Shown: positions 1 to 12,574 of the stretch, piece by piece | Position numbering within the stretch: the stretch's first letter is position 1 | Layout: each line of letters opens with the position of its first letter | Translations under genes and position numbers: made by a program | Source of the DNA: Eopsaltria australis | Lineage: Eukaryota; Chordata; Aves; Passeriformes; Petroicidae | Reading direction: 5' to 3' | Length of the DNA: 64,000 nucleotides | Assembly: GCA_034509425.1 (NCBI GenBank) | Contig: JAVTVJ010000040.1 | Span: forward strand, 8,013,001 to 8,077,000 | Notes under the pieces: model-generated | The model's database searches: none | What the model saw: only the letters and a program-made list of their open reading frames with translations | What the model was told of the DNA's origin: nothing

Positions 1-1632
1 AGGATGTGTAAGGGATCATGATAATGTCAGAGACTAAAGCATATGAGTCTGTGGGTGTCCCCCACCCAAGAGAGGTCAACAAAGTCATCTCTCTCTCTCC
101 TGGATGTGTTAGATGTGATATGTGTGACAAAGTATTATTCTAAAGCTTCTGGCTTTGGTTAGACAGCTACTAGTTCCAAGAATATTTTGTGCTGCTTTTA
201 TTCCCTTTGTAGCATGGTTTGATAAGATAGCACAAAGTATCAGAGATTGGTCACAACTAGAGATAAGACGTTCAATATTTTCCTATAGACAATGAGACCT
301 CCTTTCAGCAAGAGCATGACACTTACATCATTAGTGCTGAAGTTGTGGTCACGAAGGTATTTCCCATAGGTCAAATTATTGGAATTTATTAGCTGGGCAT
401 GACTATAATTTTTTTACCTGGGACTGTATTTTCTGTCATCACACAGAGGAATGCAGGAGCCAGTGTCCTGCTGCTCATGTTCAATTTGCAAACAGTAAGA
501 GAAAGTTTGTCCAATTCAAATGTTTACAGCATGCTAGTTTATCACCATCTTGCAGGTTAAAAAGCCACCACAACTACTGCTGCATTTTTCCCTGTAGAAA
601 ACAGGTGTATTTTGATTGCTTCATCAGCAGGGAGACAGTGACTGAGGCTCCCACTTACGGTGTCATTATAGTGCAAACTAGGTATTGAAAAATGGTGACA
701 AGCTGATGTGCAGAGAACTAAAAATAAAGTTTCCAGGTGTCTACCCAGTTCTCAGTATGAACTGGCAAAACTTTTCTATTCCTCCATAGAATTTAACAGT
801 ATATCACAATTAAGAATATTTTGGTTTTCCAAGTAACAAGGGAAGGACAAAAGCCAAAAGAGACAGAACAAGACTGGCATCTCTTACAAATTTAAGTTTT
901 GATGCAGACAGAGAAATAAAATGTATTTAATTTTTTCTTGTGTCTGGCTTTAAGAACATTGTTTCTGTGCTTATAATTAACCACGTGTTTATGAGATGGC
1001 CTGGATCAGAGCCCAAGTCTTCGGCTTACTTTCTAAAAAGAAACCTCCTGCCTAAAGCTGATAAATCACATAAACATTCAGCAAGCTTTGTTTAACCATA
1101 AACATTTCATACCCTGATAAAAGCAAAGGAATCATGATAACATCAAAGGGAAACATATTATTGATTAAATCGTTTTATACATTTCTTCCTAACATGGAAA
1201 GGTTCTTGAAAAATAATTAAATAATATTAAAAAACCTATGTACTGACATAAAATAGTTCTGTGAGAGCAGGATTTATTGATTTTGCTATACTGTTGTGCT
1301 TATAAGCAGGAATGCAATATGCTATTTAGGATGCTGTAGGCAATTAATTTTGATTTTGTGGTTTTTTTCTGGTTTATTATTTTATTTTAGATTCACTAAA
1401 ACCATGTGGTAGAGTATAAACTAGAGCAGTAAAGAACATTTGAAAATTATTTAAGTACCTTTTGTATTAAAAAAAAAAATAAATACTTTGAGACCATGTA
1501 TGATTAAGACTGCAAAAATGGGTAAAAATATTATGAATATTTGCTAATACGAATAAACTTTCTACTAGTTACTCAGAAAATACATCAAATAAATATTTTT
1601 TAATCACATCAAGATAAACCTACCATTAACAA

Positions 1633-1655
1633 ATGCATACATACTGTGTATGCAT
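1633..1655. repeat. Perfect inverted repeat, 9-bp arms
   Basis: ATGCATACA at 1633-1641 and TGTATGCAT at 1647-1655 are exact reverse complements separated by 5 nt. The arms are AT-rich, so chance is a reasonable explanation. No flanking gene suggests a role. Confidence 0.6.
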
Positions 1656-2043
1656 CTGTATTGTACACAATTGACAACTGGCATTTTTAGGTTCTGTCAC
1701 AGCTTTGTTTTTGTGTTGACAAGACAACAAAATTTGAAGGTGAGACAGGCTCAGAAAGTGGATGCAACACATTCCAAGACACCTCTCAGTTTGTATAGTA
1801 ATATATCAATGGCATGGAAAATCACTGGGGCCACCACCTGTTCCTTTCCTTGGTGCCTGCCTGTGTCACCCAAATATGATCATGTTGTTAATGACAGCAG
1901 GTGCATGAAAGCAACAAGAAATGTAGCTCCTGTAGATTCTTAGCAGAAATGTAAAGCCCCATGCTTTCTTGCAGTTTTGCAAGAAAAACAGAAACAAAAT
2001 AATTTCCAGCCTTCCTGTAGAGTTACTCTTACCATTCCTTATG

Positions 2044-2061
2044 CTTGCCATTAATGGCAAG
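2044..2061. repeat. 18-bp perfect palindrome
   Basis: CTTGCCATTAATGGCAAG reads the same on both strands with no spacer. Its centre ATTAAT is homeodomain-like. A perfect 18-bp palindrome is expected about 0.24 times in 64 kb of random sequence at equal base frequencies, so it is mildly unusual. A regulatory role is inference only. Confidence 0.6.
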
Positions 2062-4564
2062 TGCCACTTAAAGAACTCTTATTTGATTTTTACCAAAAGT
2101 TAACATGAATATTTGTATTCTTCAAGAAAAACTCTTTTCAAGACTGAATGCATGTGTTTACTGTTGCTGTAATACACTGCTCATAGATATGACTCTTTAC
2201 GGATGACATAAATTTCAAGGAAATACATTAGGTTTTATGCCTGTTGTCACTGCATGGTGATGCAAACCAAAAATGTAATGGAAGACTTAACAACAGAGAC
2301 ATTTCAAATGGAATAACAGTGTTCTGTTGGCAAGATTTTCCCAATATTTTAATTTCAATTTCATTTAAAATAAAATTTTTGTAAGCCTGAAACTGGCATG
2401 AAAAAGTATCCACCAGAGATGGAATTCTAACTCTGCAAACATATTTTAATGTAATTTAGACTCTTGTTTTATTAATTTGTAACCAGATGATGTAAAGACC
2501 ATGGAAATAATTTTAAGCTGGTGAGCTGGGTCTGAAACTTTACCATTTACCCCTGGTGATTTTACTGCACTAGTTTAGTTAGAAGTGTTCTGTGGCCTGT
2601 TAGATATTTAACTAGCCAAAAGTAGACTTGGACTGTTTGAATGTTTCAGCAGGAGGCTTGTCTCTTTCCACTTAGCTATATACAGGCTTCCATTGTCTAG
2701 CAGCAATTAACGTAAAAGTGATTGATGTATACCACGTAGGCGAAAATTTATAGTTGTTTGTTCATCCATTAAAAAGCACAAGACTCTAAAGTGGCCTAAA
2801 CAGATTAAGGAAAGAGACATATGGGCTGCTTTATACTGGAAAATTGGACAGTGCCAGGACTCCCGCTCTGTGCTACTTCACTTGCCACACTTAAATTTTT
2901 GGTGTAGTACCTGACATAGTTTTGATTTATATCAAGCAGGAATGTTTGAACAACTCCTGAGCACAGCTGGGGAATTAACACTGGCCATGGACCACTCCCT
3001 ACAAACAATTTGCTACTATATCATTTTGGAAAGCAAAACAATTTGATGTATTCAAGAAGTCATAACATAGAAATAGAGATCAGTGGCAGAGAATACCCTA
3101 GACATATTCAAGTGATTAATATGGGCAGTTAGCGAAATGGATCAAATCTGACCTATATATATCTGTGTGAAAGACTAAACTGTCTAGGATTCCTTTACTA
3201 CCACAAGAAAGAGCTGGTCACCTCTAGTAGCTGAACCCTACCAGCTGAACCCTACATCTATTGTAGACAGCTATGAAATATCTTTCTTGGGAAAAGTGAG
3301 TGTGGCTGACAAACCTTTTATCAGTCACTTCATTTTGGATGGTCAGGGTAAAGTGAGGCATAGTCTGGGAACTGGGAAGTTGTTTGTGTCCATCTTTCCC
3401 TGTTGATCACCACTCTTACCAGCTCTCTTCCCCCAGCTTTCTTTAACAGAAAGCTCACTTCATTACTTGCTGAGTAATGAACTTGTGAGACTCTAAAGAA
3501 TGAGAAACTGTCTCATTTTTTTTTTTCTGGTAAGGCATTTTTACTATCCAAAAGGAAGTAAAGTTACTGATGCTGCTTTTTTGCTTATATCCACAGTTGT
3601 TTAAATGCTGTGGATGCATGGTCTCAGTGGCAGAACTAACTGCCCTGGAGGATGTTTCCCTCTCCAGGAGTTTCACACTGCAACTCTAGATTTGTAAGCA
3701 AAATTTGTATTTCTGGCTACCTTAATAGCATACTTTTTATTCATCTCTGTTACTGCAGAGCCCTGAGATGAGTCTTGGTGCCCCACTGTGCTAATACTTT
3801 TGGGTTTTTTTACATTTTCTTCTAAAACTTATGGCCAGAGAGAATATATCAGTGTGAGTAACCACTCACCAAATAGTTCTACTTTAACTTTATGTAATTT
3901 TGTTATTGTCTGTGCAACTCTTCTGCTATAATGCACTTCTTCAAGAGCTTTTAGCTGTATTTCTGATATTTTGCAAATATGGTAATAGTAGTAAATATAT
4001 TGTTCTGAAATCTCTGATGCAGGTCAGAGGGAAAGAAGGAAAACCCCCATTTTTCTCCCTCTTTATTTAAAAATACTTTAAATCCTTCTTGTTTTCACAC
4101 TGTCTCCTTTTCATCCCTATACTTTTCCCCTGTAAATGTCATTGTTTAAGACTGAGGTTTCAAACTCTGATTACAGTTCAAACTGCAAGTGAAACCCTAA
4201 CAGGATGTGTGTGGAAATATTTGGAACTTATTTTCTTCCTGCTTTCTGCTCTGGATCTCTTCAAAGATCCTAGCATATGAGATTATTTGTGGTAACATAA
4301 GAAATTTTAAATGCCAGAAAAGGTGTAGAGTTAATAAAAAGCATGAGATAATTGATGGAGAAATTCCCTTAGTAGTTCCTTGCAAATGTCAGGTGAATAA
4401 GCCCCTTTCGAGAAAATAAGTAAACCTTTTTCTTCAGCATTTCAGAAATTCTGTGGGAATTTTATGTATCTTTTTTCCTGATTCTTCTTCTATAATGCTG
4501 TGCTAAGATTGTATTAAGATACAAGCTAGAAAGCCAAAATATGCTAAACCCCAAACAAAAGAAA

Positions 4565-5058
4565 GACATGAACTTGTTAGAGTGAGTTCAGAGCAGAGCC
4601 ACAAAGATGATCAGAGGGCTGGAACACCTCTTCTATGAAGAGAAGACAAGCTGTGAGAGTTTTTTGAAAGCTAGGATTTTTCAGCCTGGAGAAGAGAAGG
4701 CTCTGGAGAAATGTTATAGCTGTCTTCTGCTACCTAAAGGGAACCTAAAAGAAAGCTGGAGAGGCACATTGTATTTTTTACACATAGAGACAGGACAGGG
4801 AGACTGGTATTAAACTGAAAGAAGATAGGTTTAGATTAGACATTAGACAGAAATTCTTCACTATAAGGGTGGTAGTCGAGAAGGAGGTTGCCCAGAGAAG
4901 TTGTGGTTACTCCGTCCCTGGAAGTATTCAAGGCCAGATTGGATGGGGCCTTGAGAGATATGGTTTAGTGAAAGGTGTTCCTGACCAAGACAGACAGGTT
5001 AGACCAGACAAAGTGGTCTTTAAGTCACTACCAACTCAAACATTCCATGATAAGCTGA
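4565..5058 (+). mobile_element. CR1 LINE fragment, 3' end, plus strand
   Basis: This is a 5'-truncated CR1 retrotransposon of about 495 bp. Its start matches the end of CR1 ORF2: a frame from 4607 begins MIRGLEHLFYEE, close to the conserved CR1 segment after the RT thumb (typically MIRGLEHLSYEERL). The stretch reading GGAAGTATTCAAGGCCAG then TTGGATGGGGCCTTGAG, and the terminal part 'ctaccaactcaaacattccatga', match the CR1 3' UTR and its ATTCTATG-like end. The coding part is broken by frameshifts and stops, so the copy is inactive. Short 5'-truncated copies are typical of CR1. Confidence 0.9.
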
Positions 5059-8000
5059 AAAAAACCCTTTGCTGTTGAACAGCTTTCTGAGAGATTCTAG
5101 CAGTTTTCAGCTGACTAATGTTGAAATTCTTCTCTTGTTATTTTTCCTTCAAGAAAAAGCAAACTTTAAAAGCAAAATATTGTAAACTTGCATAGACAAA
5201 GTTTCTATTATGTTGAAGGAACGTTTTCAACTGAATGGGGTTTCAGAAGTGGCAGATAGAGTTAGTCACAGTGGATAAGTGCCACAGCCCATCGGTTCTG
5301 CTATGACAATCAGCTGCTTTTAGGTTAACAGCAGAGGTAATGACACTGTTATATTTAACAATGCAGTAAGAGGAACAGGAATCTTTCTATTAGAAAAATT
5401 GTTTTCTTCTGCACACTTCTCAATATGGTTTACACAGTGAAGGCTTTTCCTAATATCTGATGCTTTGTGAACTTTCTGTTTTTTACAAAAATTTAAATTC
5501 TGGAAGATACAGCAAAGACTGCAGGAAGTTCATAGAGAAGCTGTAAATCCATTTGCAGCGGCACATTTTCCTTACCTATAATTTCCTAATATCCAATGGT
5601 ATGAGTCTTAAATCTGAATGAAGAATGCTGGAGGAAAAGTGTGAAAACATAGCAATTATTGCAACATGGTGGGATGAATCACGCAGCCAGAATATTTGCA
5701 TGTGTGGATACACATTGTATTAATGGGAAAAAAATAGGAGTGAATGCAGGAAATATTTCTTGTCACCTGTTTTCAAGTAAAGTGCATTTTAAAAGGAAAG
5801 ATGAAAATAAATATACATTTGCTACTATTTTCTTAGAATGTTAGGAGTTATACACAAGTCAAATAACAATGACAGAAAGGTCAAATGTGTATGCGAATTT
5901 TATTTTAATGTTCTGATTCTAGAACAACTGTGATTCTGAGCTCTTATCAACTGTAACTCTGGACAAACTCTCAAAGAGGTAATTCAGACTCAGGAATGGA
6001 CACAGAAACTTATTTTCCATGCTTTCTAATATCAAAGTTAACTCTGTTGGAGGATTTCTGGCAGCAGACATTGCTTTTTAAAATTTCTCAGATGCTAATT
6101 ACTTGCTTTCTTATTTCAAAATAAAGACCTTTTGATTTTGTCTGACACAAAGTACACCTTTCTCAAATTCTCTGTAACTGAAAAAGTATTATGAGCTGTA
6201 GTATGCTGCATTGAAGCCACTGGTAACACTCAGATTTAGACAGTGCTCCTCATAAGGATATTATATTTTAGTAATTATAATTTTTAACATGGAAACCATG
6301 GAGTGGCAAAGAAAGGCAGATTTTAAGAAAAAACAATATGAGAGGTATTTTAGTATGGAAAAATAAATAGGAATTGTGGAAAATACTGAAATTTTCATAT
6401 AAAAGGCCTTCTGTGTCTTTCTGGAACAGTCTAAGTAGAACTAAACAATATTATTCTAGGCTACATGTGTGAAAATCTGCATTCAACATATGAAAATACA
6501 CTAGAGTGGAACAAAATTTTGGCTTTTCTAAAAACCTTTGGAGCAGAAGATAGAGGCCAAAATAAATTTTAAAATTCTTAGACTACTTTTACATCCAATT
6601 GTGTCATTCTCTTGCAGGAGCTGAGATATTGGAGACCTCGGCGAGGGTGGGTGATCCCCAAGGGGTGTTGAGAGAGGGGATCTCTGGTCTTGTTTGCTCC
6701 TGGCACTGCAATCTGTCAGTACAGGAGGTGTTAATGAGAAGTTCATGACAAAAGTGAGGCTCTCTACTACTGCTTTTCTCTGTCACAGATATGTTTTTGT
6801 CTGAAAGAGGTAAGGAATCCCTATATGAGCAACATCTCTCTGCACTATTAAAAGAATCACTGGGAAAAATAGACAGTTTTTTCTTGTCAATTCAGGGAAT
6901 GGCATAGTATTGACAGGAATACTGTCAATAGAAGAAGACCTTTGTACTAAACACTGCATGGGTGGTTAAATTGTTTTACTGACATATGGAGCTGAGCACA
7001 ATATAGTGTGTCATCTTCACAACAAAGAGTTTTAATTCATGGGCAAATGGCTAATCCACCAGTTTCTTCATCTGCACATTTCTGAAAAAGAAAAAAAAAA
7101 ACCCAAAACCCTTTATTTTTTTTTCCCCTTGAAGTTTAAAAAAAAAAATGGAGTAATATAAAACATTTTTATGGGATGAAATATATTTTAATGGCACATC
7201 CAGGGAAATTAAAAAAAAATAAATTTAGCCTTGATTATTTTCTTCCAGGTTTACTTTTAGAAACTGAGATAAGATAGAGAATAACTAATTGAAGGGGCAG
7301 TTGAAGTCTTTATTGCCTGTATATATCAGGAAAAAAGTATTGCTGTACAAGTCATCCTTCAGAGACATTCATAAAACCTTAATTGAACGACTCATGTTTA
7401 TTTCTTCTACAGTCACCAAACCCAAGAAATATTTTGCCTTTTTTATCCTGAATTAGGAATTTAAATCCATTTTATTTTGTGTTGTATTGTCAAATCACCA
7501 TTTCTCAAAAATTTTGAAACTCCATGTAAATAAAAAATACACAATATATGACTTTAAAAAAAATACTGTTGGCTGTTTTCTTCTTGTATTATATTCTGTC
7601 TGTTTACTGCCAATAGCAGGAATTTTGTGTATATACCAAAGTTCTACAAAACATTATCACTTTATATTTCATATGTATAAAAAGTCCATTTTTCTCTTTG
7701 TATGTCAGCACTGTCTCTCTATTTCTCAACAAAATCTCCAGCTGTGGACTGTTATAATATTAAGGTAATTTTATTCTTTTGCATTTTGATTCTTTTGCTG
7801 CTAAAATACAGATCTTACTGGATAAATTAGAATACTAGAGCTGGCTGTTTAAAATAACATTTTTAGATGATTTCTCTGAAGTATTTTCATTTTTGTACAT
7901 TATGTTACTGAGCATTAAATCTAATTGGAAATAGGTATGTCAGTGACTGGTGTGTAATCAAAGACACTTAGCTACAGTCTCTAGGCTTGTTTCTATTCCC

Positions 8001-9352
8001 AGATTATTTAAAAGGATGACAAAATGCTTTCTTTTCCTCACCCTTGAGAATGAAAAGAGTTGGGAACTTTTTTGTATGTTTCTTAAAACAGGACAGGAAA
8101 AAAATATCATGATTGTTATAATTTTTGCACATTAAGAATACATAAGTCTCTCCATGTATTGGAATTCCAAATTTGTTGGAAATGCAGCAGTATGGGGAGA
8201 TAGAGAAGATATTGAATTGGGTTTAATGTACTCACCCTATGAACACCTGCAGGCCAGAACACCACCTTTAAAATGGTATAAATTGTATTTGTTTTACGCA
8301 ATTATTACACATAGATTAAATTAGAGATATTACTGGTTTGTGCAAGCTCATCTAACTTGAAATTGGCAGTTAGTACCTGCTTAAAATACACTACCAGGTA
8401 CTGTCTGGAGGCAGTTCTCCTCTTGAAAACAGACGCAAGTGCAGGTTTTCAGATGTCAAATGAAGCATAAAAAATAGTTATTTAAACTTGATATCTTAAT
8501 CATTCTGATCAGCTGCAGTGAATCAAACATTTCACCTGGGGCAAATTTCAGTAGGAATCATAAAGTGCTAATGGCCATGGTTTTTTGCCTAACTGAAATA
8601 TCAAGCTGAAGACTATTTGCATGTAAAAACTTACTGTGATGAAAACCGATAAAAACAGTGAAAAAGTTGGACTTATCAGCTCCTGTGAATTTTAATTGGC
8701 TTTTTAAGGCTAAAAATATGAAGAAAGTCTGTGGTAAGAGATACTATTTGAAAATAATAAATATTGAAAAGATACAGCTGACATGAGGAAGCAAGAATAG
8801 TTACTGTAATTGGATACCAGGTTATGAATGAGGAAAAAGATGGAAGAGATTAAATGCCTCACACAATAAAAATGAGACCTGCAAGAAAGTAGGAGAGTGT
8901 AAATGCGAAAAAGAGATTGCATTACTGCAACCTGTCTTGGAATGTTTAAATAGCAGAGCAGGAGAGCTCTGCTCCTCCAAGGCTGACATCTCTTAATGAA
9001 CTCACCATTTCCTCTTTCTGTTCCAACTCTTATATTTTTCCAAGTAAACCAGCAAGAAGCAAGATAAATCTGGTCAAAATTTAACAAAAAAAATAAATAA
9101 AAGGAAAGAAAAATAAAAAGTAATAAAATTGCGAGGAGCAGTGTAAGAGAAAAAAGAAAGCTGATGATATGTTGGAGGAATACAATTATACTAAAGGTGA
9201 TATTACTAAAACTTGCATAGGTTCATTAGAAAGCAGCAGTTTTAAGTGTCTTCATCACTGCTGGCTTCGTCAATATCAGTCACAAATAAAACTAACACAC
9301 ATGTATTAACCATACTGGTGTAGAGCCAAAGCACCTGGGTAAGGTCACTTAC
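5059..9352. other. Unique AT-rich DNA, no gene seen
   Basis: No gene or clear transposon is recognised. The segment about 6604-6790 is distinctly richer in G+C and CpG than its surroundings but has no identifiable product. The longest frame, 8710-9087 on the minus strand (125 codons), resembles no known family. Short A and T runs occur at 7085-7150. Confidence 0.65.
6908..6930. repeat. Perfect hairpin-forming inverted repeat
   Basis: TATTGACAG (6908-6916) and CTGTCAATA (6922-6930) are exact reverse complements around a 5-nt spacer. The stem has 9 bp and is too short for a microRNA precursor. No function is supported. Confidence 0.55.
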
Positions 9353-9425
9353 CTTCTCTAAGTGTAATATTAATCATGATTCTGGCACACTTTTGGTTCG
9401 TGCTGATTAGCATCTTGGCATTCTC
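9353..9425 (-). other. Candidate 73-bp exon, minus strand (unproven)
   Basis: Read on the minus strand, the segment follows a pyrimidine-rich acceptor (CCCCTGCCCTGTTCAG, plus positions 9426-9441) and ends in AAG directly before a consensus donor GTAAGT (plus positions 9347-9352). One frame stays open throughout, beginning ENAKML and ending NITLRE, and meets a stop just after the donor, as expected if splicing is needed. I do not recognise the peptide. No neighbouring exon of the same gene was identified, so the pairing of splice signals may be chance or may mark a noncoding transcript. Confidence 0.25.
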
Positions 9426-12400
9426 CTGAACAGGGCAGGGGCATCTCTCTTTGGGCAACAGGTGTGAGAAGACTGTTTGTGGGACCAGATGAGAATTCAG
9501 CCGTGTGACACTGATTTGTGCTGTGCTATTTTCTCTCAGCCCCATAGGAGTTTTGGCTTGTTTTTTACTTCAGGCCTCAGAGACAGCAGGTAACTCACCC
9601 CAGGCTCCCAATCAGGCTGAGTACCATATAACCTGGGTGAGAAATTTACACAGCTTCATACATTGTTATCCACTACTTAGAAAAACCTTTGCTTTGACAA
9701 ATTATGTCATTTTGGGAGCAGGTGTTATATTTAATTAGAAGTTAGGCTTTTTTTCTCTTTTTCTAAAGAGAAGATAAAAATTATAAGTGTTACTAACCAG
9801 TTCTAATCATTCAATATTTGCATTTGTTGGCTGTAAAAGTGGATGCTGCTCCTGGATTTTACCTGCATCTGCTTAGATTAGATCTGAGAGCATCTGGTCT
9901 CCGTTTATGCCAGGATTGTGCATGTACTCTTCAAAGTAGGATCTTTCTCTTAAATAGGTTTTGTGCTACCTTCCCAAGTCAAGAGTCTCCATGTCTAACA
10001 GTCACATGATTTCAGTATGCTACCCTTTGACTTTCACACCATTTCAAATGAAAAACAGTTTCAAGCAACTCCTTGATAGCTGATTAGTCAGCCATTACAA
10101 ATGGCATTAAGATTTTCAGTGTGAAAATTGCGTTACTGATATTAAGGTCCTCTTTCTGAGGTTGGACGGGTCTCTGGGGTGCACCATAACAGTATTTGCA
10201 TGATAGGTACAAATTAGTGTGCTCCCTTTGTACAGCACCAAGCCCATTTGTCAATGTGAATAAAACCAAAATGTGATTTTTGAGTATTTTTAAAATTTAC
10301 TTTGCCCAGTCAGCGTTTCATGTTGCTGCTGAGCACATAGAAATGATGTGAATCTATTGAATCTATTGCCCATTGAAAATGGATCTGCAGAAAATCGGCC
10401 TTGATTTGAATGCCATTTTGCTAAGAAAAACTAAATAATTTTTAAATTAATAATGAATCATGTCAAAATCTTCATACACTACAGCAAAAAGCATTAAATT
10501 TGTGAACTTTAAGATGTGAAATGTGAAATACGTATCAGAACTTACAGATGTTGATTTGGAGCTTCTAGATATTTGGGAGTTGTCTCGTTGCTGAGGCTGA
10601 GGTTTATATTGTGTATGAAAGAATACATCAAGAGTTCTAACAAAAAAAAAACACTGGTACAGCGTCAGTGCTTTGGAATAAAAATACATGTTTTGTATAA
10701 ATGTTATGTCTGTCTTTTTTGTATTGGCATCAGCTTACCAAGATGATTATAAAATAAAGGAAAATTGACGCATAAGGAAATGGCAGTTTTGGTTTTGTGT
10801 AAAAGTTTTCTATAGTAGAGGAAAACTGCTCATTGGTGTTTTCAAAAAATTGTAATTCTTTGACATTTGGAAAAACTGTTGCATAGTCTGAAATGAAATA
10901 AATGTGCTGTCTGCCCAGCCACATTCCTGGGTAGGATATTTTGTCTATTTCTGCAGATAAGATAAATATGGTACAAATATGATTAAAACCTGAAGCAAGT
11001 GAAAAGGACAGTAGTGCTTAAGGTCAGTAAAGATAAAACTAAAACTTGTTTGCCTTCTGATGACAAGTTCTTTGACAATGTAATCTTGTTACTGACAACA
11101 ATACCTCCAGCAAACTGGGCAACACAAGTTTTTCAGAATATTGGCTAGTAATGATTTAGTAAGAGGAAATTAAATACTGTAATTGAAGCAGAAATTTCTG
11201 TTGCATTTCATAACAAATAATTTCTGAGCCTTATAATACACATAGAAATGAGGTGTAGAAAACTGTTAGGAAGGACAAAAGCCATCTCTAAATCTCCAGG
11301 TAAATTATTGACCTACAAATCTGAATATGATTTGAAGTGATGTGATACATGAAATAAAAAGTCTTCTTAGGATTAGTAAGAGGTTTGTCAAGAACCAGCT
11401 GTCCTTATGATGGGAAAACTCTTGGAAAATCAGTGTATATGAAACAAATGAAGGCACTAACAGAACTTAGTCTCCATGTTCAGTATCCCCTAAAACCTCC
11501 CCACTGCCTGCCCGCAGTCCTGGAGCCAATTAGCAGGTAAAGAAAAAAGTCAAGATCATAAGATCATAAAAGCTGTCAGTTTTTCAACAAGAGTTTTAAA
11601 AAAAAGAAAACCAACAAATACTTGTCATTAGCAAGCAGTAGTAATAGTGAGAAATGATGAAAATTATCAAAGAAAACTTGGTTTACAGAGCCCTAAAGAA
11701 TAGCAGAAATAAGGATAGTATAGAGCAATAATTATTTCAGGAAGAAAAATAGGTAAAGCAACCAGTATGAATTATTTTTACTACTTTCATTTTTAAAGAA
11801 AATATATATGTAATATGACTTTACTAATTAAATTTTAAAGTTCAGCTAATTGATAACAGCACATTATTTTAATTCGAGTGGCAGACTAGTTTTCAGTAAG
11901 ACATTATTTTCTATAAGAATTGCCATGTTAAATTGTGATTGTTGGAAGATTGCTGACAAATTTTTGATAGCAGCAACTCCCACTGACTTCCCTTAAGGGA
12001 AATTTCTCTCTCAAATCTTTTTTCCTGGCACAGAATGATTAATAGCTTTCCTAAGAAATGGTGCCAAATCTATTTAACTGAAATACAATTTCATGAAGTT
12101 ACAATAGCAAACACAGGGTGATCTCATCCCACTTTATCTGTTTCACGCATCATGCTGCAAATCAGGCAGGGATGATAAGAGGAAAATATCCGTATCTTTA
12201 ACAGGGCACATTTTAAAGGCTCCATGCTCACGAAATGGGAGCATATTGATCAGGAAATAAGATCTATTTAAAATGACATAAAAACTCACAAAGTAGTGTT
12301 TTGAGTACTTTAATATTTAATTCATTTTGGGAAGAGTTTGCAAGCAGTTTGAAAGCATGTATTGTGTTTCGTAATAGAAGTAGAGCTGGTCCCATTCTCT

Positions 12401-12551
12401 TGGGACCATGCTTGATGATTCCCAGACCCAGGCCAAAAGGATGTGTTATAATTGCAACTTCTGAATTCAGGTTGCTCGCATTTCAGCTTTCCACCCCTGT
12501 TTTTCATTCATGTTAATCTAATTCACTAGAACCAAAACATATGATAACCAT
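9426..12551. other. Unique AT-rich DNA, no gene seen
   Basis: Only short, unconvincing frames are present. No repeat family, tRNA, terminator or promoter could be supported. Confidence 0.65.
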
Positions 12552-12574
12552 CCCCCACCCCCCCCCCCCCCCCC
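12552..12574. repeat. Poly-C tract
   Basis: Five C residues, one A, then 17 consecutive C residues. On the minus strand this is a long G run able to fold into a G-quadruplex, and the C-rich strand could form an i-motif. Such tracts are length-variable and hard to sequence, so the exact count should be treated with caution. Confidence 0.9.

Larger units (their letters stand above)
1..4564. other. Unique AT-rich DNA, no gene seen
   Basis: I find no gene, RNA gene or recognisable mobile element here. Open frames are under 100 codons, occur on both strands, and lack splice-site context or family resemblance. Two perfect inverted repeats (1633-1655 and 2044-2061) are listed separately. A 12-nt word is directly repeated at 3229-3240 and 3243-3254, which looks like a minor slippage event. 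Confidence 0.7.

Noticed and set aside
8710..9087. 125-codon minus-strand frame
   Set aside because: No recognisable domain, no codon bias or conserved motif, and the length is not surprising for a few outliers in 64 kb on six frames.
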